A DNA stretch of 64,000 nucleotides, taken from the NCBI GenBank assembly GCA_964036045.1, contig OZ038378.1, positions 158,480,576-158,544,575 on the forward strand, given 5' to 3'. Shown piece by piece: positions 1 through 9,900 of this stretch. The DNA comes from Eutreptiella sp. 'Long Island Sound 2002'. Taxonomy: Eukaryota > Euglenozoa > Euglenophyceae > Eutreptiales > Eutreptiaceae. The stretch's first letter is position 1. The number at the start of each line of letters is the position of its first letter. The position numbers and the translations under genes were made by a program. The notes below the pieces were generated by a model, which ran no database searches, was not told the origin of the DNA, and was given only the letters and a program-made list of their open reading frames with translations.

Positions 1-374
1 GCTCAACCGTGTACTTGTGGGCAAATTCGTTTGGTTGACCAAGTATTTCCCAAAACATCCCTCTTCAAAAAGCGTCTTGGGTATTCTCTAATCCGTCTCT
101 GCATCAACGGAGGCTACCACAATTTCCTCTTGATTCTTCCTCTTGAACCCTTTGGATAACACAATGCAAATACCATGGACTCCTCAAAGGTTCGCAAACG
201 TCGGGATTTTTCTTCGCCCAAATAATGCTTGCCATACATCTCACAAAAAGACGCGAATAAGTTTGCTACATGTCGTTGTAGTGGTGGCACTTGGTCTTGA
301 AGTGCATTGCTGTCCATGACCTTCCCGTCGCCTATGGTCACCGCAAGGACCAAGAAAAGGCCGAGCAACTGCAT
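1..374 (-). pseudogene. Papain-like cysteine protease, signal peptide and prodomain fragment
   Basis: The first ATG (374-372) opens a hydrophobic leader (LLGLFLVLAVTI) that looks like a secretory signal peptide. It is followed by a stretch around FASFCEMYGKHY and EEKSRRLRTFEE. That pattern, a Y-G-K-x-Y motif and then an E-x3-R-x3-F spacing, is typical of the I29 inhibitor prodomain of papain/cathepsin-L proteases, which keeps the enzyme latent until it is processed in a lysosome or vacuole. After about residue 67 the frame loses family resemblance. Similar-looking pieces resume in other frames toward position 1, so this is either the first exon of an intron-containing gene or a decayed copy. 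A GT that could be a splice donor lies at 173-172. The catalytic domain would lie left of the window. It is the only non-transposon host gene seen. The prodomain match is inferred from motif spacing. Confidence 0.42.
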
Positions 375-1654
375 TTCAGGTGCTGTGGAGGTGTGCGGTC
401 CTAAGTGAAGCCGTACGAGAAGTTCCAACGCCAACGAAACCCAACAAACGCGGGGCTTGTAGCACTATTGTGGCTTTGCAACCTAAACGGACCAACAATA
501 TCGTTGAACGCTTTGGCATTTCTCTCAAATTCTTCGGGCATTGCCAAGAGCAAGGCAACGAAAACCCAAGGGGCCGCATGGAAGCATTTCTGAACGTAAT
601 TCATGGGGAGGCGTTCTCTTGCAGCGTTTTTGCGAGCCCTGCATAGGGCGAAAAAGTTAGACGTCAGCTTGCTTGCGCATTCGTGGCCTGATTTTGAAGA
701 AAGGACGTCCATCGAGTTGCCGTGCTACAGCGCAGCAACAAACAAATCTCTTTCGCTGTTCCACACCACAGCCCACAAGTACCACTCATTACAGAACAGC
801 CTTACAGAACAAAGAATGTCCTAAAGCACAAGAAAGTGTTACGCAAGCTACCAGTCTAACCCTTGTTTATGGCTGCGCTGTGGCACTCTCCAGTCTGTGC
901 AACAAGGTTGCAGTTGCCACAAGCGCTCCAACCTACCAGTTGTGTTTTGCGTAAAAGCATTCGCCCACCACCACTCGCCAACGAAAGAAACGGAGCCACA
1001 TCCCTGCAATTGGGGATAATTCCAATGCTCAACATTAGTGCGGGGGGGTTATCCAGTGCGATGGAAACAAGGGTTCAACAAGCATCGTGGTAATCATGTT
1101 GTGGAGAAATTGGGGAGGATTGCCGACCTGTGTAAGGCACTTGTAAGGCAAAAAAAACAGTTCAGCTTAAGATTGAGCAAGTTGGTAAGAATACGGAATG
1201 ACAAGGTTTAAAATAGAAAAACCAACCCAACTTGAAACAGGTGCTTCGCTACACGCTGGGCACCATGCAATACTGGGTGTACTTTTCGTGGTTTTTTTTG
1301 GAGGAGGAAGGTACCATGCCTGCTGTGAGACACGCAAGTTCCAGAAACATCACAACAACGCATGCATTTTGTGCTAACGTAGCATTTGTCTGTTTTTCAA
1401 CTGTGTATGCAACACAAATGTGACCCAACATGGAAGTTGAAGTTTCCGCCTAATTCTCCAAGTGCCAAAAAAGCTGTGATAGCTGGTGGCTTGTCAATTG
1501 CTCTAAGCGCAGTTCTCTTCGGATGCATGTCATTTTCAGTGTTTTCCACTTACAACGTGCGCTTTAATCCCGAGCACTCGACATGCCTGTGCGACGCGCG
1601 CCGATCAGACGTCGCGAGCTCGGTATCAAAGGGCAAGCTGACAGGGGCCACATA
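375..1654. other. Non-coding flank, no gene recognised
   Basis: Short open frames occur on both strands, but none shows a recognisable domain, and stops are frequent. The stretch upstream of the protease start could hold its promoter, but no clear core element can be defined. No tandem repeat or structural RNA was seen. Confidence 0.5.
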
Positions 1655-1699
1655 CCAGCGGCTGTTAATAGATTTACAGCCGCGTTCAAATTTTGGGGT
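1655..1699 (+). repeat. Left terminal inverted repeat of the pogo-like element
   Basis: Reads CCAGCGGCTGTTAATA at the outer edge and ends with GTTCAAATTTTGGGG. Both motifs recur inverted at 3422-3483, where the interval between them is about 16 bp longer. Confidence 0.65.
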
Positions 1700-1848
1700 C
1701 TTCTCTTGGCTGCCGCCGAGTATTGGGGTCGGACTTGGACGCCGTGGCAGCTGCACTGATGGGGAATGGGATCCCAGGTGGGGGGGGAGAGGATTTGCCA
1801 GGGGACCCTAGATTTAGCTGCCTGAAGTAGACGCATTTTGGGGTGGCG

Positions 1849-2649
1849 TCAAATTTTAATTGTAAAAAACTTTACACTTTGTTCAAAAATTGAAAAATCG
1901 CTGCGCCGGCGCCACCAATCGAGAGCGCTCGCAGTGAGGATGGAACCCACGCCTGCCGGCCGCGATTCCAGCACTCTCCACAAACATACCACCAATCTTG
2001 CAAGTAATGAATCAAATGAATGTATTGAAGAACACATCCTCACGACGGCTTCAACCATTGCGGCTTTCCCTTTTGGCTTTTTCTCGTTGCGACTAAGAAG
2101 GATGGCTCCTAGTTGCTCTACCGTCAACTTGTGCACATCCTCCGCACAAGTCAATCTTGTGGTTAGCGTGGAGGCAAGGACACAAGCATCTTGTTTCTTT
2201 GATGCCATTTCATCCTCTCGGGCCTGCCTCTTCCTCGCATCCTCCTCCTCTTTTGCCTTTCGCTTCTCCGTAGCCGTGCGCACCAAAGCAAAACAAACAT
2301 CAGAGGTGATTGGACCCTTGTCCCACAACATGGAGCTTGTCAAGCGTGTGGTTTGTGTTGTGGGGTCCACAACCTCTTCTCTGTTTTCCGTTCCAAACAT
2401 GGTTTGAACCATGTCTTGCACATTTAACTTAGATGCATCAAGATCAACTTTGGCACATGCTTTATCCCGTGCCCGTTCCTTCTCCACAAGCTGCCAATAC
2501 ACTTTACGGCTAAAAGGGACCACACCAATGGAATGCCATGCCCTATGATTATTGGCAATTGAAAAGCCCGCTTGCCACGGAGCACGCAGACAATTGCAAA
2601 AGTGGTCAAAGCCCATACGGTACCTTCTCTTCGCGATCAACTCTGCCAA
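1849..2649 (-). pseudogene. Pogo-like transposase C-terminal part
   Basis: The start reads like the end of a DDE_1 transposase: GFSIANNHRAWHSIGVVPF fits the family's NI-x-AW-x2-G-x2-PF segment, which lies after the last catalytic acid. It continues into a charged, coiled-coil-like stretch (KRKAKEEEDARKRQ) and a short KLTVEQLGAILLSRN segment resembling a SAP or SAP-like helix pair. The catalytic triad is absent. It lies downstream of the helix-turn-helix fragment on the same strand and inside the same inverted repeats, so the two are remnants of one gene whose middle was deleted or is split by an unrecognised intron. Confidence 0.5.
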
Positions 2650-2707
2650 CTTCTTATGCCGTGCAACCCTCCAACCTCCCTTTACTAATTTGAAATTACG
2701 ACGATCC

Positions 2708-3172
2708 TCACCCTGCAGCTTTACGAGAACTTAGTTTCCCTTTACTTACTTCTTGACCCGCCCATTGGTAGGCTTGGACATAGAGGTCCCAAGGATCAAC
2801 CTTAACATCTTCTTGACGTCGAGGAGTTGACTCTTCAGGTTGGGGGGCATTCGCCTCCATTTCAATGCAAACTCCTTCTTCCTTCAGCTTCTTCAAGTAG
2901 TAGGCAATATGGTTCTTCGGGATGACCCACTTCTCTCCGACTTGTGTGGGACCTTTGCGAACTCCATTGAGGATGTCCCATGCACCTCGCAAAGCACGAT
3001 CTTTTTGAGAGAGAGTTGCAATCAACTTCTCATGGTCTGTGACCACAGCGCATTTGTGAGAAGATCTCCTCATAATGCTCAGAAATTTGACAGAAAAAGC
3101 AAAAAAACGGTTGTTCAAATATTGGACTTTAAAGAGGCACTTTGGCTCCAATTGACCTAGGCGAGCATCCAT
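2708..3172 (-). pseudogene. Pogo-like transposase N-terminus, pipsqueak helix-turn-helix
   Basis: The frame ends with a segment containing GKLSSRKAAG, which matches the conserved start of the HTH_psq DNA-binding motif (V-x2-GKLS-x-RKAA) of pogo/jerky-type transposases. The motif is cut off directly after RKAAG by a stop, where a second helix and the DDE nuclease should follow. The sequence just after the cut (GCAGGGTGAGG) could also be read as an intron donor, so an intron-split gene is a second possibility. Upstream residues contain a lysine-rich segment with no family match. The first codons of the open frame are probably not native. Confidence 0.45.
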
Positions 3173-3421
3173 TTAATGCGGATTGTAATGCCAATGTAGC
3201 AGAAAAGCTCGGAATACAAAAACATGGCATTGGCATGAAGAAATGTCCAAAATTTGAACGGGATTTTGCCACATATGGGCCAAAATGCCACAACCCCCCA
3301 AGGCAGAAATTCTGGTACAGTGCATTGTGACAGAAATTCTGATGCTCCCAGCTATAAAATAGCTCTCAAGCTACATATCTGTCAAAAATAATCCACATTT
3401 CGTGGTTTCCTGCTGAAGATA

Positions 3422-3483
3422 TCCCCAAAATTTGAACGAACCGGCCAAAAAGCGCCGCGCGTAAGCATTATTACAGCCGCTGG
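3422..3483 (-). repeat. Right terminal inverted repeat of the pogo-like element
   Basis: The reverse complement starts CCAGCGGCTGTAATAAT and ends GTTCAAATTTTGGGG, matching the left end. A further copy of the subterminal CCAAAATTTGAACG motif lies at about 3248-3261. Confidence 0.65.
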
Positions 3484-3608
3484 TATTTCCAATCTGAGAA
3501 GTTACGAAATTCTCAAGTGGTGTTGAAAGTGGTCCCGACACTGGAAATTCGGAGATTTCATGCGATGTGATACCAAGAAGTGTAAGTGCGCCCAACCTGC
3601 ATGGAAAG

Positions 3609-3854
3609 AGTAAGAAAAAGTCACTGCCATGTCTTTCTTGGAGGGCTTGATCCAGGCCAAGCCCCCCTTAAAACCCTTTTGTTGATGCTAAGACAAACTT
3701 AAGTATTTTTATCTCTCTTTTGTTGCCTAAAGTAAACTTTCTCAAAGTAACTAGGGTTGTGACCCTAGCCCCCCATGAAGTTCACCCCTACCACTCAACT
3801 GAGCGGAGGTACCTTCCTTCATGGAGGATATACCGAAATAAAATAGGCATTTCA
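3609..3854 (+). repeat. D1 5' LTR, first part
   Basis: Begins AGTAAGAAAAAGTCACTG and runs to the C1 insertion site. It matches, inverted, the right part of the D2 LTR (28773-29018). The LTR starts with AG rather than TG. The last five bases, TTTCA (3850-3854), are the target duplicated by C1. Confidence 0.75.
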
Positions 3855-4640
3855 AGAAAAGTTTATAGTGGTTTCAACACTGTGTTTTTGCCTCTCCTGC
3901 TGCTTGCTGCTGGTGTAGGGTTTCCTGCTGCTTGTTTTTGAAGATGAAAAGCTTTTGTTTGCTGAAATACAGTCAATCCACGATAGCCCAAGCCAGAGGT
4001 ATGCAAGGAGAAGAGAATCAGGATCAAAGCATGAAGGGCTGCAGTGTAAACAGTGAAAGATGAAAGGATATTCACAGAAACTGCAACTCAGGTCAAATCG
4101 GAATGCATATTCACAAAGATAGCTGAAATGTTTTGGGAAAGAGTTGGAAAACTGCCCCATGGTCACTCTATCTCCATAGTGCCATCTCAGGAGATGTGCA
4201 CTCTTTGTTTTGGGTCCCATATGTGCTGAGGTGGCAGGGCACGTGGCGATGAGGTCACTGCCATGTCACATGGGATCTTCCTACTTAGCTAGGCTGACCG
4301 AGAATTGAACCCAGGACCTCTCAAAAAGAGGTGCCCAGCCCCCTAGGGTGCATACCACTAGGACAGCTAAGAATTCATGGAAAAACATAGATAAATTCAT
4401 AGGCTCTGCCCTGGATATGTCAGTGCTCAGTCAACTCAAGAAAAGATGATTTGCCTCACATTGAAAGAGGATGAAGGGGTCCACTCCATATCCTGATTGG
4501 GTGTTTGGTTCCATAGGTCAAAATGTGTTATCACCACTTTTGGTGGGACCAATACTAAGATAAAAATGCCTGGATGCTCAGTGCATCCCTAATACAACTA
4601 GAGTATGCCTCAAAGCATTGGAAAAGCACTTTTTCTTACT
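3855..4640 (-). repeat. C1 3' LTR
   Basis: 786 bp. On the element strand it begins AGTAAGAAAAAGTGC and ends ...TATAAACTTTTCT, so the termini are AG...CT. Its outer edge abuts the TTTCA duplication and its inner edge a C/G polypurine run. It contains a tRNA-like module at 4294-4367. Confidence 0.82.
4294..4367 (-). ncRNA. tRNA-like module in the C1 3' LTR
   Basis: On the element strand it starts GCTGTCC and ends GGTCAGC, which pair at 6 of 7 positions like an acceptor stem. It has a T-arm-like GGGTTCAATTCTC and an A-box-like TAGTGGTATGCACC. An ACCTC/GAGGT stem encloses a 7-base loop, TTTTTGA. The D-arm is too long and the variable loop too short for a working tRNA. It resembles the pol III promoter head of a tRNA-derived SINE. 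Confidence 0.45.
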
Positions 4641-4650
4641 CCCCCCTTGT
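4641..4650 (-). promoter_or_regulatory. C1 polypurine tract
   Basis: Element-strand ACAAGGGGGG directly precedes the 3' LTR. This is the position of the primer for plus-strand DNA synthesis. The D2 LTR has the same G run. Confidence 0.65.
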
Positions 4651-6910
4651 GCTGTGGTGGCCACCACTGTCGCATTTTAGGAAAAGGGGAATTTTTTTTG
4701 GCCTTTCCTTGGTTTCCACATCTACTTTAAAATACCTATAGTTTCCCTCACACAGAAAAATGGGCGCCCACCATGGCTGGCGCTCTTTTGCTGCTCTGTT
4801 TGTAACATTTCCTACAGAAGACTCAGCGCTCATGGCGCTGCCGGGGCTCGTGTGGCCTGGTTGGGTTAGTTTGGGAGCATGCCAAAACATGTGCATGTGC
4901 ATCCCTCCCTCCAAGACGCAGCGCGACACAAACCCAACGCAAGACACAATATACACACTCACATATGGGTTCTTTTAAACCTGCTGGCGACCTGTGACCT
5001 GTCTTAGGGCGAAGGGAGTGGTAAAAAAAATTAAATTGCCCCTTGGTGGGGTCTTGGGTTCTGCTCAGTCTCTCCAGGCTGCTGCGTTTCGGCCCGAACA
5101 CGGCCTACTTAGCGAGGCTGCGCGTGGGTATCTGCAGAGGCAGGAATGGGAGAATTATGGACGAATCCACGCCAAAGCGAAGCGACCACACCAAAATCCG
5201 TCAAATGACGGCCTAGAATTTTTCTAAGACAACACACCTGAGCAGAATCCAATTGTGCATCAGAAGCACATTTTTATAAAAATTATAGTCATCTCTAGAT
5301 TTTTTAAATCAAGAAATTCCTACGCATAAAAAGGCGGCGCGCAGGAGCGGCTCCTAGCGAAGCGCCGGAAAATGCAGAAATAATGGAATTATAAACGTAT
5401 GTCTCACGTAGTCTTGAAAATGACGAGACACACATTCATAAATAAACATACAGATTCCACCTACACTAATAGAAGTATCAAAAATTCAAGAAATCGAAAA
5501 TCAACGAAAAGACTTCAATGAATGAGGTATAAACTACAGGTATGCTCGTCTCGTATGCCGCATACACATTGCTCGTCTCGTGTCTCCGTGAACGAGTCTT
5601 GTAGCAGCGCTAACAACGATAGGACGCGATAGAGGGATTGATTAGAAAGATTGCAGATGATTAGAGGTCAGATCAGGGTGATTAGTCATACACACAAGTG
5701 CATAGTGACGTTTCTCGCTTGCGCCCCTCACGTGCCCACTTGCTCTCTCTCTCCAGCGGTAGGTAAGGTGAGTAAGCCCACGCGGGGCCACCCCCTGGTG
5801 GAGTTCGTTATTGAGAGTCAGATGGGCAGGTTTGCCCAAGATATTCGTGCATGCTCGCGCATTTACACACGCATTAAAGGGTAGGCCACGCGAAGTGCGC
5901 ACGGTAAACCTTGTTTAGGCTACCCAGGGGCTCCTCGGTACGTTCTTTAAGAGAACCTGAGGAGTCCCTTAACGCTTGCTTGCTTGACAGGGGAGCTGAT
6001 CCTTCAGCGCATTTGCGGACAGTGTATTATAGGTCACACTGAGAACCGTATAATACGGGGAGTGTGGCTTGGTTCCTCCGCCGCAAACACCCCTTCATTT
6101 GCCTTTGCTTTACAGGTGGGCAGGTAGGGTGATTGGTGCAGCAGCATACCATTTTTTTCATGCCCTGCTAAACAAGGGCGCAGATCACACACACAAGTAA
6201 CTCCGCCTCTGCCTGTGGTAGAGCAGGGAGTCCGACTTCATCGACATCTGCGCCGTGCACGCAAAAAGACCACCTCTTCCCTCCAAGCCCTAGCAGGGGA
6301 AATGCGTTGTGGCGTCCCCTGTTAGGCTACAGTTGCTTAGCAGCGCTGTGTTCTTTTGTCCTCTTCACAGGAGGGTCGCTAGGACCCACGACATGTTCTT
6401 CAACAACACCCAGTAGAGTGTGCGTGTAGGAGTGGTAGTCCTGAGTGGGGGCTTGAGCCAGTTGCCCCAGTGCTCGCCCACCAGGATGGTGCCACTGTAG
6501 GGTGTGTAGGACCTGTAGTGCGTGTGTCACTGTCCTACCCGTTTCCTGCAATTTTAGCAGGGTTGGTGGGCTGTGGCAGTGGTTAGGTGAGTGTTTTGGC
6601 CACTTAGCAAAACGGCGTTTTCATGCCTTCATAGCTTTTGGCCACCCCTCCCTGTAGTAGACAGATAGGTAGGGAAAACAATACCTGGATTAGTACGCTG
6701 GGTATTCCCCAAAGGTTTTGCGCCAGCACAGAAATTGGGCGCTTAGGGGAGGGGAGACCCGGGGCGTACCCCGTGGCATCAATAAGCCAACCCTCCAGTT
6801 TTAGCAAGCGTGCAGACTTGGGTATAATTAGGACACCACTTCTGCGGCTTGCTCTCAGGACCTTAGGAATAGCACACTCACACATACGCTTTGGCAGGTA
6901 AGGGTAAGGT
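4651..6910 (-). other. C1 long 3' non-coding region
   Basis: About 2.3 kb between the pol stop and the polypurine tract, with no credible reading frame. Positions about 5875-6900 align with 30265-31210 in element D2, so this is an inherited part of the C/D group rather than a local insertion. It includes a conserved hairpin (5925-5969) and several TTTACAGG or TTCACAGG motifs that resemble splice acceptors on the plus strand, antisense to the element. Confidence 0.6.
5925..5969. other. Conserved covarying hairpin in the C/D 3' region
   Basis: The arm AGGGGCTCCTC pairs with GAGGAGTCCCT around an inner GGT...ACC stem and a TCT/AGA tip. In D2 (30316-30361) the fourth position from the base changes G to A on one arm and C to T on the other, preserving the pair. 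Confidence 0.5.
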
Positions 6911-9900
6911 TCAGTCCCTAGCTTTAGTCTTGGAGGCAAGCGTCTCAGCGAGCCTCAGCAACTCACCAAGGTTGTTCTGGGACAAGTAGTCAACCAGAAC
7001 TGAGTTTAGGCGTCCCTCCGGTAGAACAAACGCAGAGAAGGGCTCCCAGGTGGCCTCTTCGACTCCAAACCCTTCCCAGAGGGTGAGGAAGCGCCAACCC
7101 TGGCGATAGCGGTGGCGTAGGACAGACTTCACCAGGTAGAAGCCCTCCTTAGCCATCTCCTCGGCGTTCATGTCGGGGAGTTCACCTGCAACTTCCATAG
7201 GGCTGGCAGCCCCTTGTAGGTCCAGAGCGGCGATTTCCTCGTCGTTCAGCTCCCACTCCTCCCCACAGAGGTCTTCAGGATCATAGTAGCGCTTCAGGTG
7301 TTGAGCAGCGCACACCAGGGTCCCCCCTAGACGGGGAGAACACCGCACGGTGATACGGTGTCCATCCACTGATAGAATCTTGTACGGCCCGAAGTATGGG
7401 TCATCGCTGGTAGAGCGTGGCCAGGCGGGTAGTCGACTGTGGTGCACCAGCACCCAGTCCCCCTCTTGGTAGGTGGCCGGTACTCGGTGCTTGTTCTTCT
7501 TGTTCCACTGACGCTCCCTCACTCTCTGGAGCATAGCCTTGGCCTTGTCCACCTTCGCTTGTTGCTCTTGGACCCATTCACCCACAGAAGAATGGGTGTC
7601 CTCTGGATAGGGGGCATGTAGGAACCATGCCGGGCGCCCTAGGAATAGCTCATGGGGCGAGTAGCCAGTAGCTGAACTCTCTTGGGAGTTCATCATCAAG
7701 GATATGACGGGGAGTAGTCTCACCCAGTCTCTGGTGCGTTCAGTTTTGCACCATATCCGTACATTCTCCTTCAGGACACGGATCTGTCGCTCACATCGGG
7801 GGTTGCTCGTGTGCGAGTAGGGAATCCCCGTAGACACCTGGACATTGAGGGATCTCAGGACCCTCTTGTACCAACCGGTATCTGAGCGTACTCGTACGTC
7901 CTCATCGGAGTTGATCTCCTTGGGCGCCCCATAGACACAAAACCACTCCTCCAGGAGTATCTTGATAGTCTCCTCCCCGGTAATGTGCCTGGTACATGGG
8001 AACACCCTGGTAAACCTGGTCAACCCACAGGTTACCACGAGGGCGAAGTCATAGCCCCCGAACTTCGGCATCTCCGTGTAGTCCACGTATAGAACACTGT
8101 TAGCACAGTGAGGGATGGCCAGGGTCGAGTAGAGACCTCTGTCCCTGATATTTCCTGGTTTACAGGACCTGCACGGGCACTTGTCCACGATAGGCTGGAG
8201 AGTTTTCCGCAGTTGGTCGTCAGTCCACGTAGTGTGGAACCACTGCTTGAACAGCCTCAGGGTACGGTCAGCACCCACATGACCGCTGGACTCATGGGTC
8301 CACTTCAGCAGCGCTGGGACTCTGTCACTAGGCACCACAATGCGGTCCTCGTGCCAGAGGTAGCTCTTGTCCCTCTTCCACTGGTCTTGGTTGACCAGGA
8401 GGGGTTCAAGGCGTTTCTCCAGGCGCTTGGAGATATCCCCAAAATCCTTCAGGTACTCCGATTGTTGGAGTCCATCCAGGGGGCGTATCATCGTCATGTT
8501 GAGGTCCAAGTGGACGTCCATACGGCTGAACGCCTCCTTAGCCAGCGCTTCAGACCGGGCACCGATCAGGGCGTCGAAGTTGTTGCGGCTGATGTAGTCG
8601 GCACACTCGTTCTTCACTCCCTGGATATGGTGTACCGTCAGCCGTAGTTGACTGAGGTAGGTCCACCAGCGCCGTAGCTTGGCCTTCTCAGGTGGGGGGC
8701 CCTTCTGGAAACTGCGGACCGGTTCTTGGTCGCACAGCCAGACCACAGGGTTACTCCCCAACAGTCGTGCTTGTGAGGATAGCACCAGCATACCCGCGAG
8801 CAATTCCTGCTCATAGGTGGAGTAGTTCCCCCTGGCCTGGTTCCACTTCCAGTTCCAGTGGCCCAGAGGTACTAGGACCCACTTGTCGTCAGGGTAGCTG
8901 TGCTTGAGGGTTCCATCGCGGTTGAGACCTTCCGTCCCCCATTGGGAAATGGCCGAGTCGAACTCCTCCTTCTCTAGTGCTTGCCATTGGAACAACGTTC
9001 CACCACCGCCCACATTGCTGGCGTCGGTCACCAGGATAATTTCCCCTTGTGCCCTAGGCACGCCCAAGCACTTAGCGTTGGCTACCTTGTCTTTGAGCTC
9101 GTCAAACGCTTGTTGCTCTTGTGGGCCCCAGCGCCAAGTAGTACTCTTCTTGATCAAGTCCGTCAGAACGGCGCTGGTATAGGTGAAGTTCTTGATGTGG
9201 CGGCGATAGAAGTTGCACGCCCCAATGAAACTGCGTACATCATGAAGTCCTTTCTTGGGGTCTTCGTGTCGTACCTTGGCATCCATCAGGGGTTTGGCCT
9301 TAGAGGTCGCTGGGGTCCACCACCCATAGCCAACATCAAACCCCAAGTACTGCATGGTCTCCTGCATGAACTCACACTTCTCCAGCTTGAGTCGTGTGTG
9401 GTTCTCCTGGCAGACCGCAAAGAACTCACCCAAGAGGATTAGGTGATCCTCCTCGGTATTGGTCCCGAGGCATACATCGTCGATGTGAGCCTCCATCTGG
9501 GCCCCACGGGATATAAGCTCCTGCACCTTAGGTCTCCTTCGTAGGATGGACAAGATCTTGTTCATCAGCTCTTGGAATAGAGCGGGTGCGTTAGCCACGC
9601 CAAACAGCATGACCTTCCACTTGAACACCCTCCCCTGAGGGGTGATGAAGGCCAGTAGTTCCTGTGCGTTGGGCGTCAGGTCCACTTGCCAGAATCCGCT
9701 CCTCTTGTCCATTTTGGTCTTGTAGTGACAGGAGGCTATCTTCTCCAGGGTAGACTCCATATTGGGAATGGACCCTGAGTGGTTCAGCGTCTTCTTGTTC
9801 AGCTCTCCATAGTCCACTACCAGCCGTTTGGCTGTAGACCCAGGTTTAGCCACCAGGAAACAAGGGCTGCAGTGTAGGGGGTAGTCCCCGTCCTTGTACT

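Larger units (their letters stand above)
1655..3483 (-). mobile_element. Pogo/Tigger-like DNA transposon, internally deleted
   Basis: The outer ends are inverted copies of CCAGCGGCTGT(T)AATA, at 1655 reading inward and at 3483 reading inward. Each is flanked by TA (1653-1654 and 3484-3485), the target duplication of the IS630-Tc1-mariner group. A subterminal inverted motif, TTCAAATTTTGGGG, is present near both ends. Between the ends, two minus-strand frames give an N-terminal pipsqueak-type helix-turn-helix and a C-terminal transposase tail, in the right order. The DDE catalytic core is missing, so the element is non-autonomous. At 1,829 bp it is shorter than a full pogo-type element. Confidence 0.62.

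Noticed and set aside
4294-4367. Functional tRNA gene (a Lys-like TTT loop is visible)
   Set aside because: The D-arm is too long, the variable loop is about one base and the acceptor has mismatches, so only a tRNA-like or SINE-like call is supportable.
8108-8647. Long plus-strand open frames opposite C1 pol (also near 8904-9442), and matching ones opposite C2 pol
   Set aside because: They mirror the coding strand's codon bias, carry no domain, and the opposite strand encodes conserved RT, RNase H and integrase motifs.
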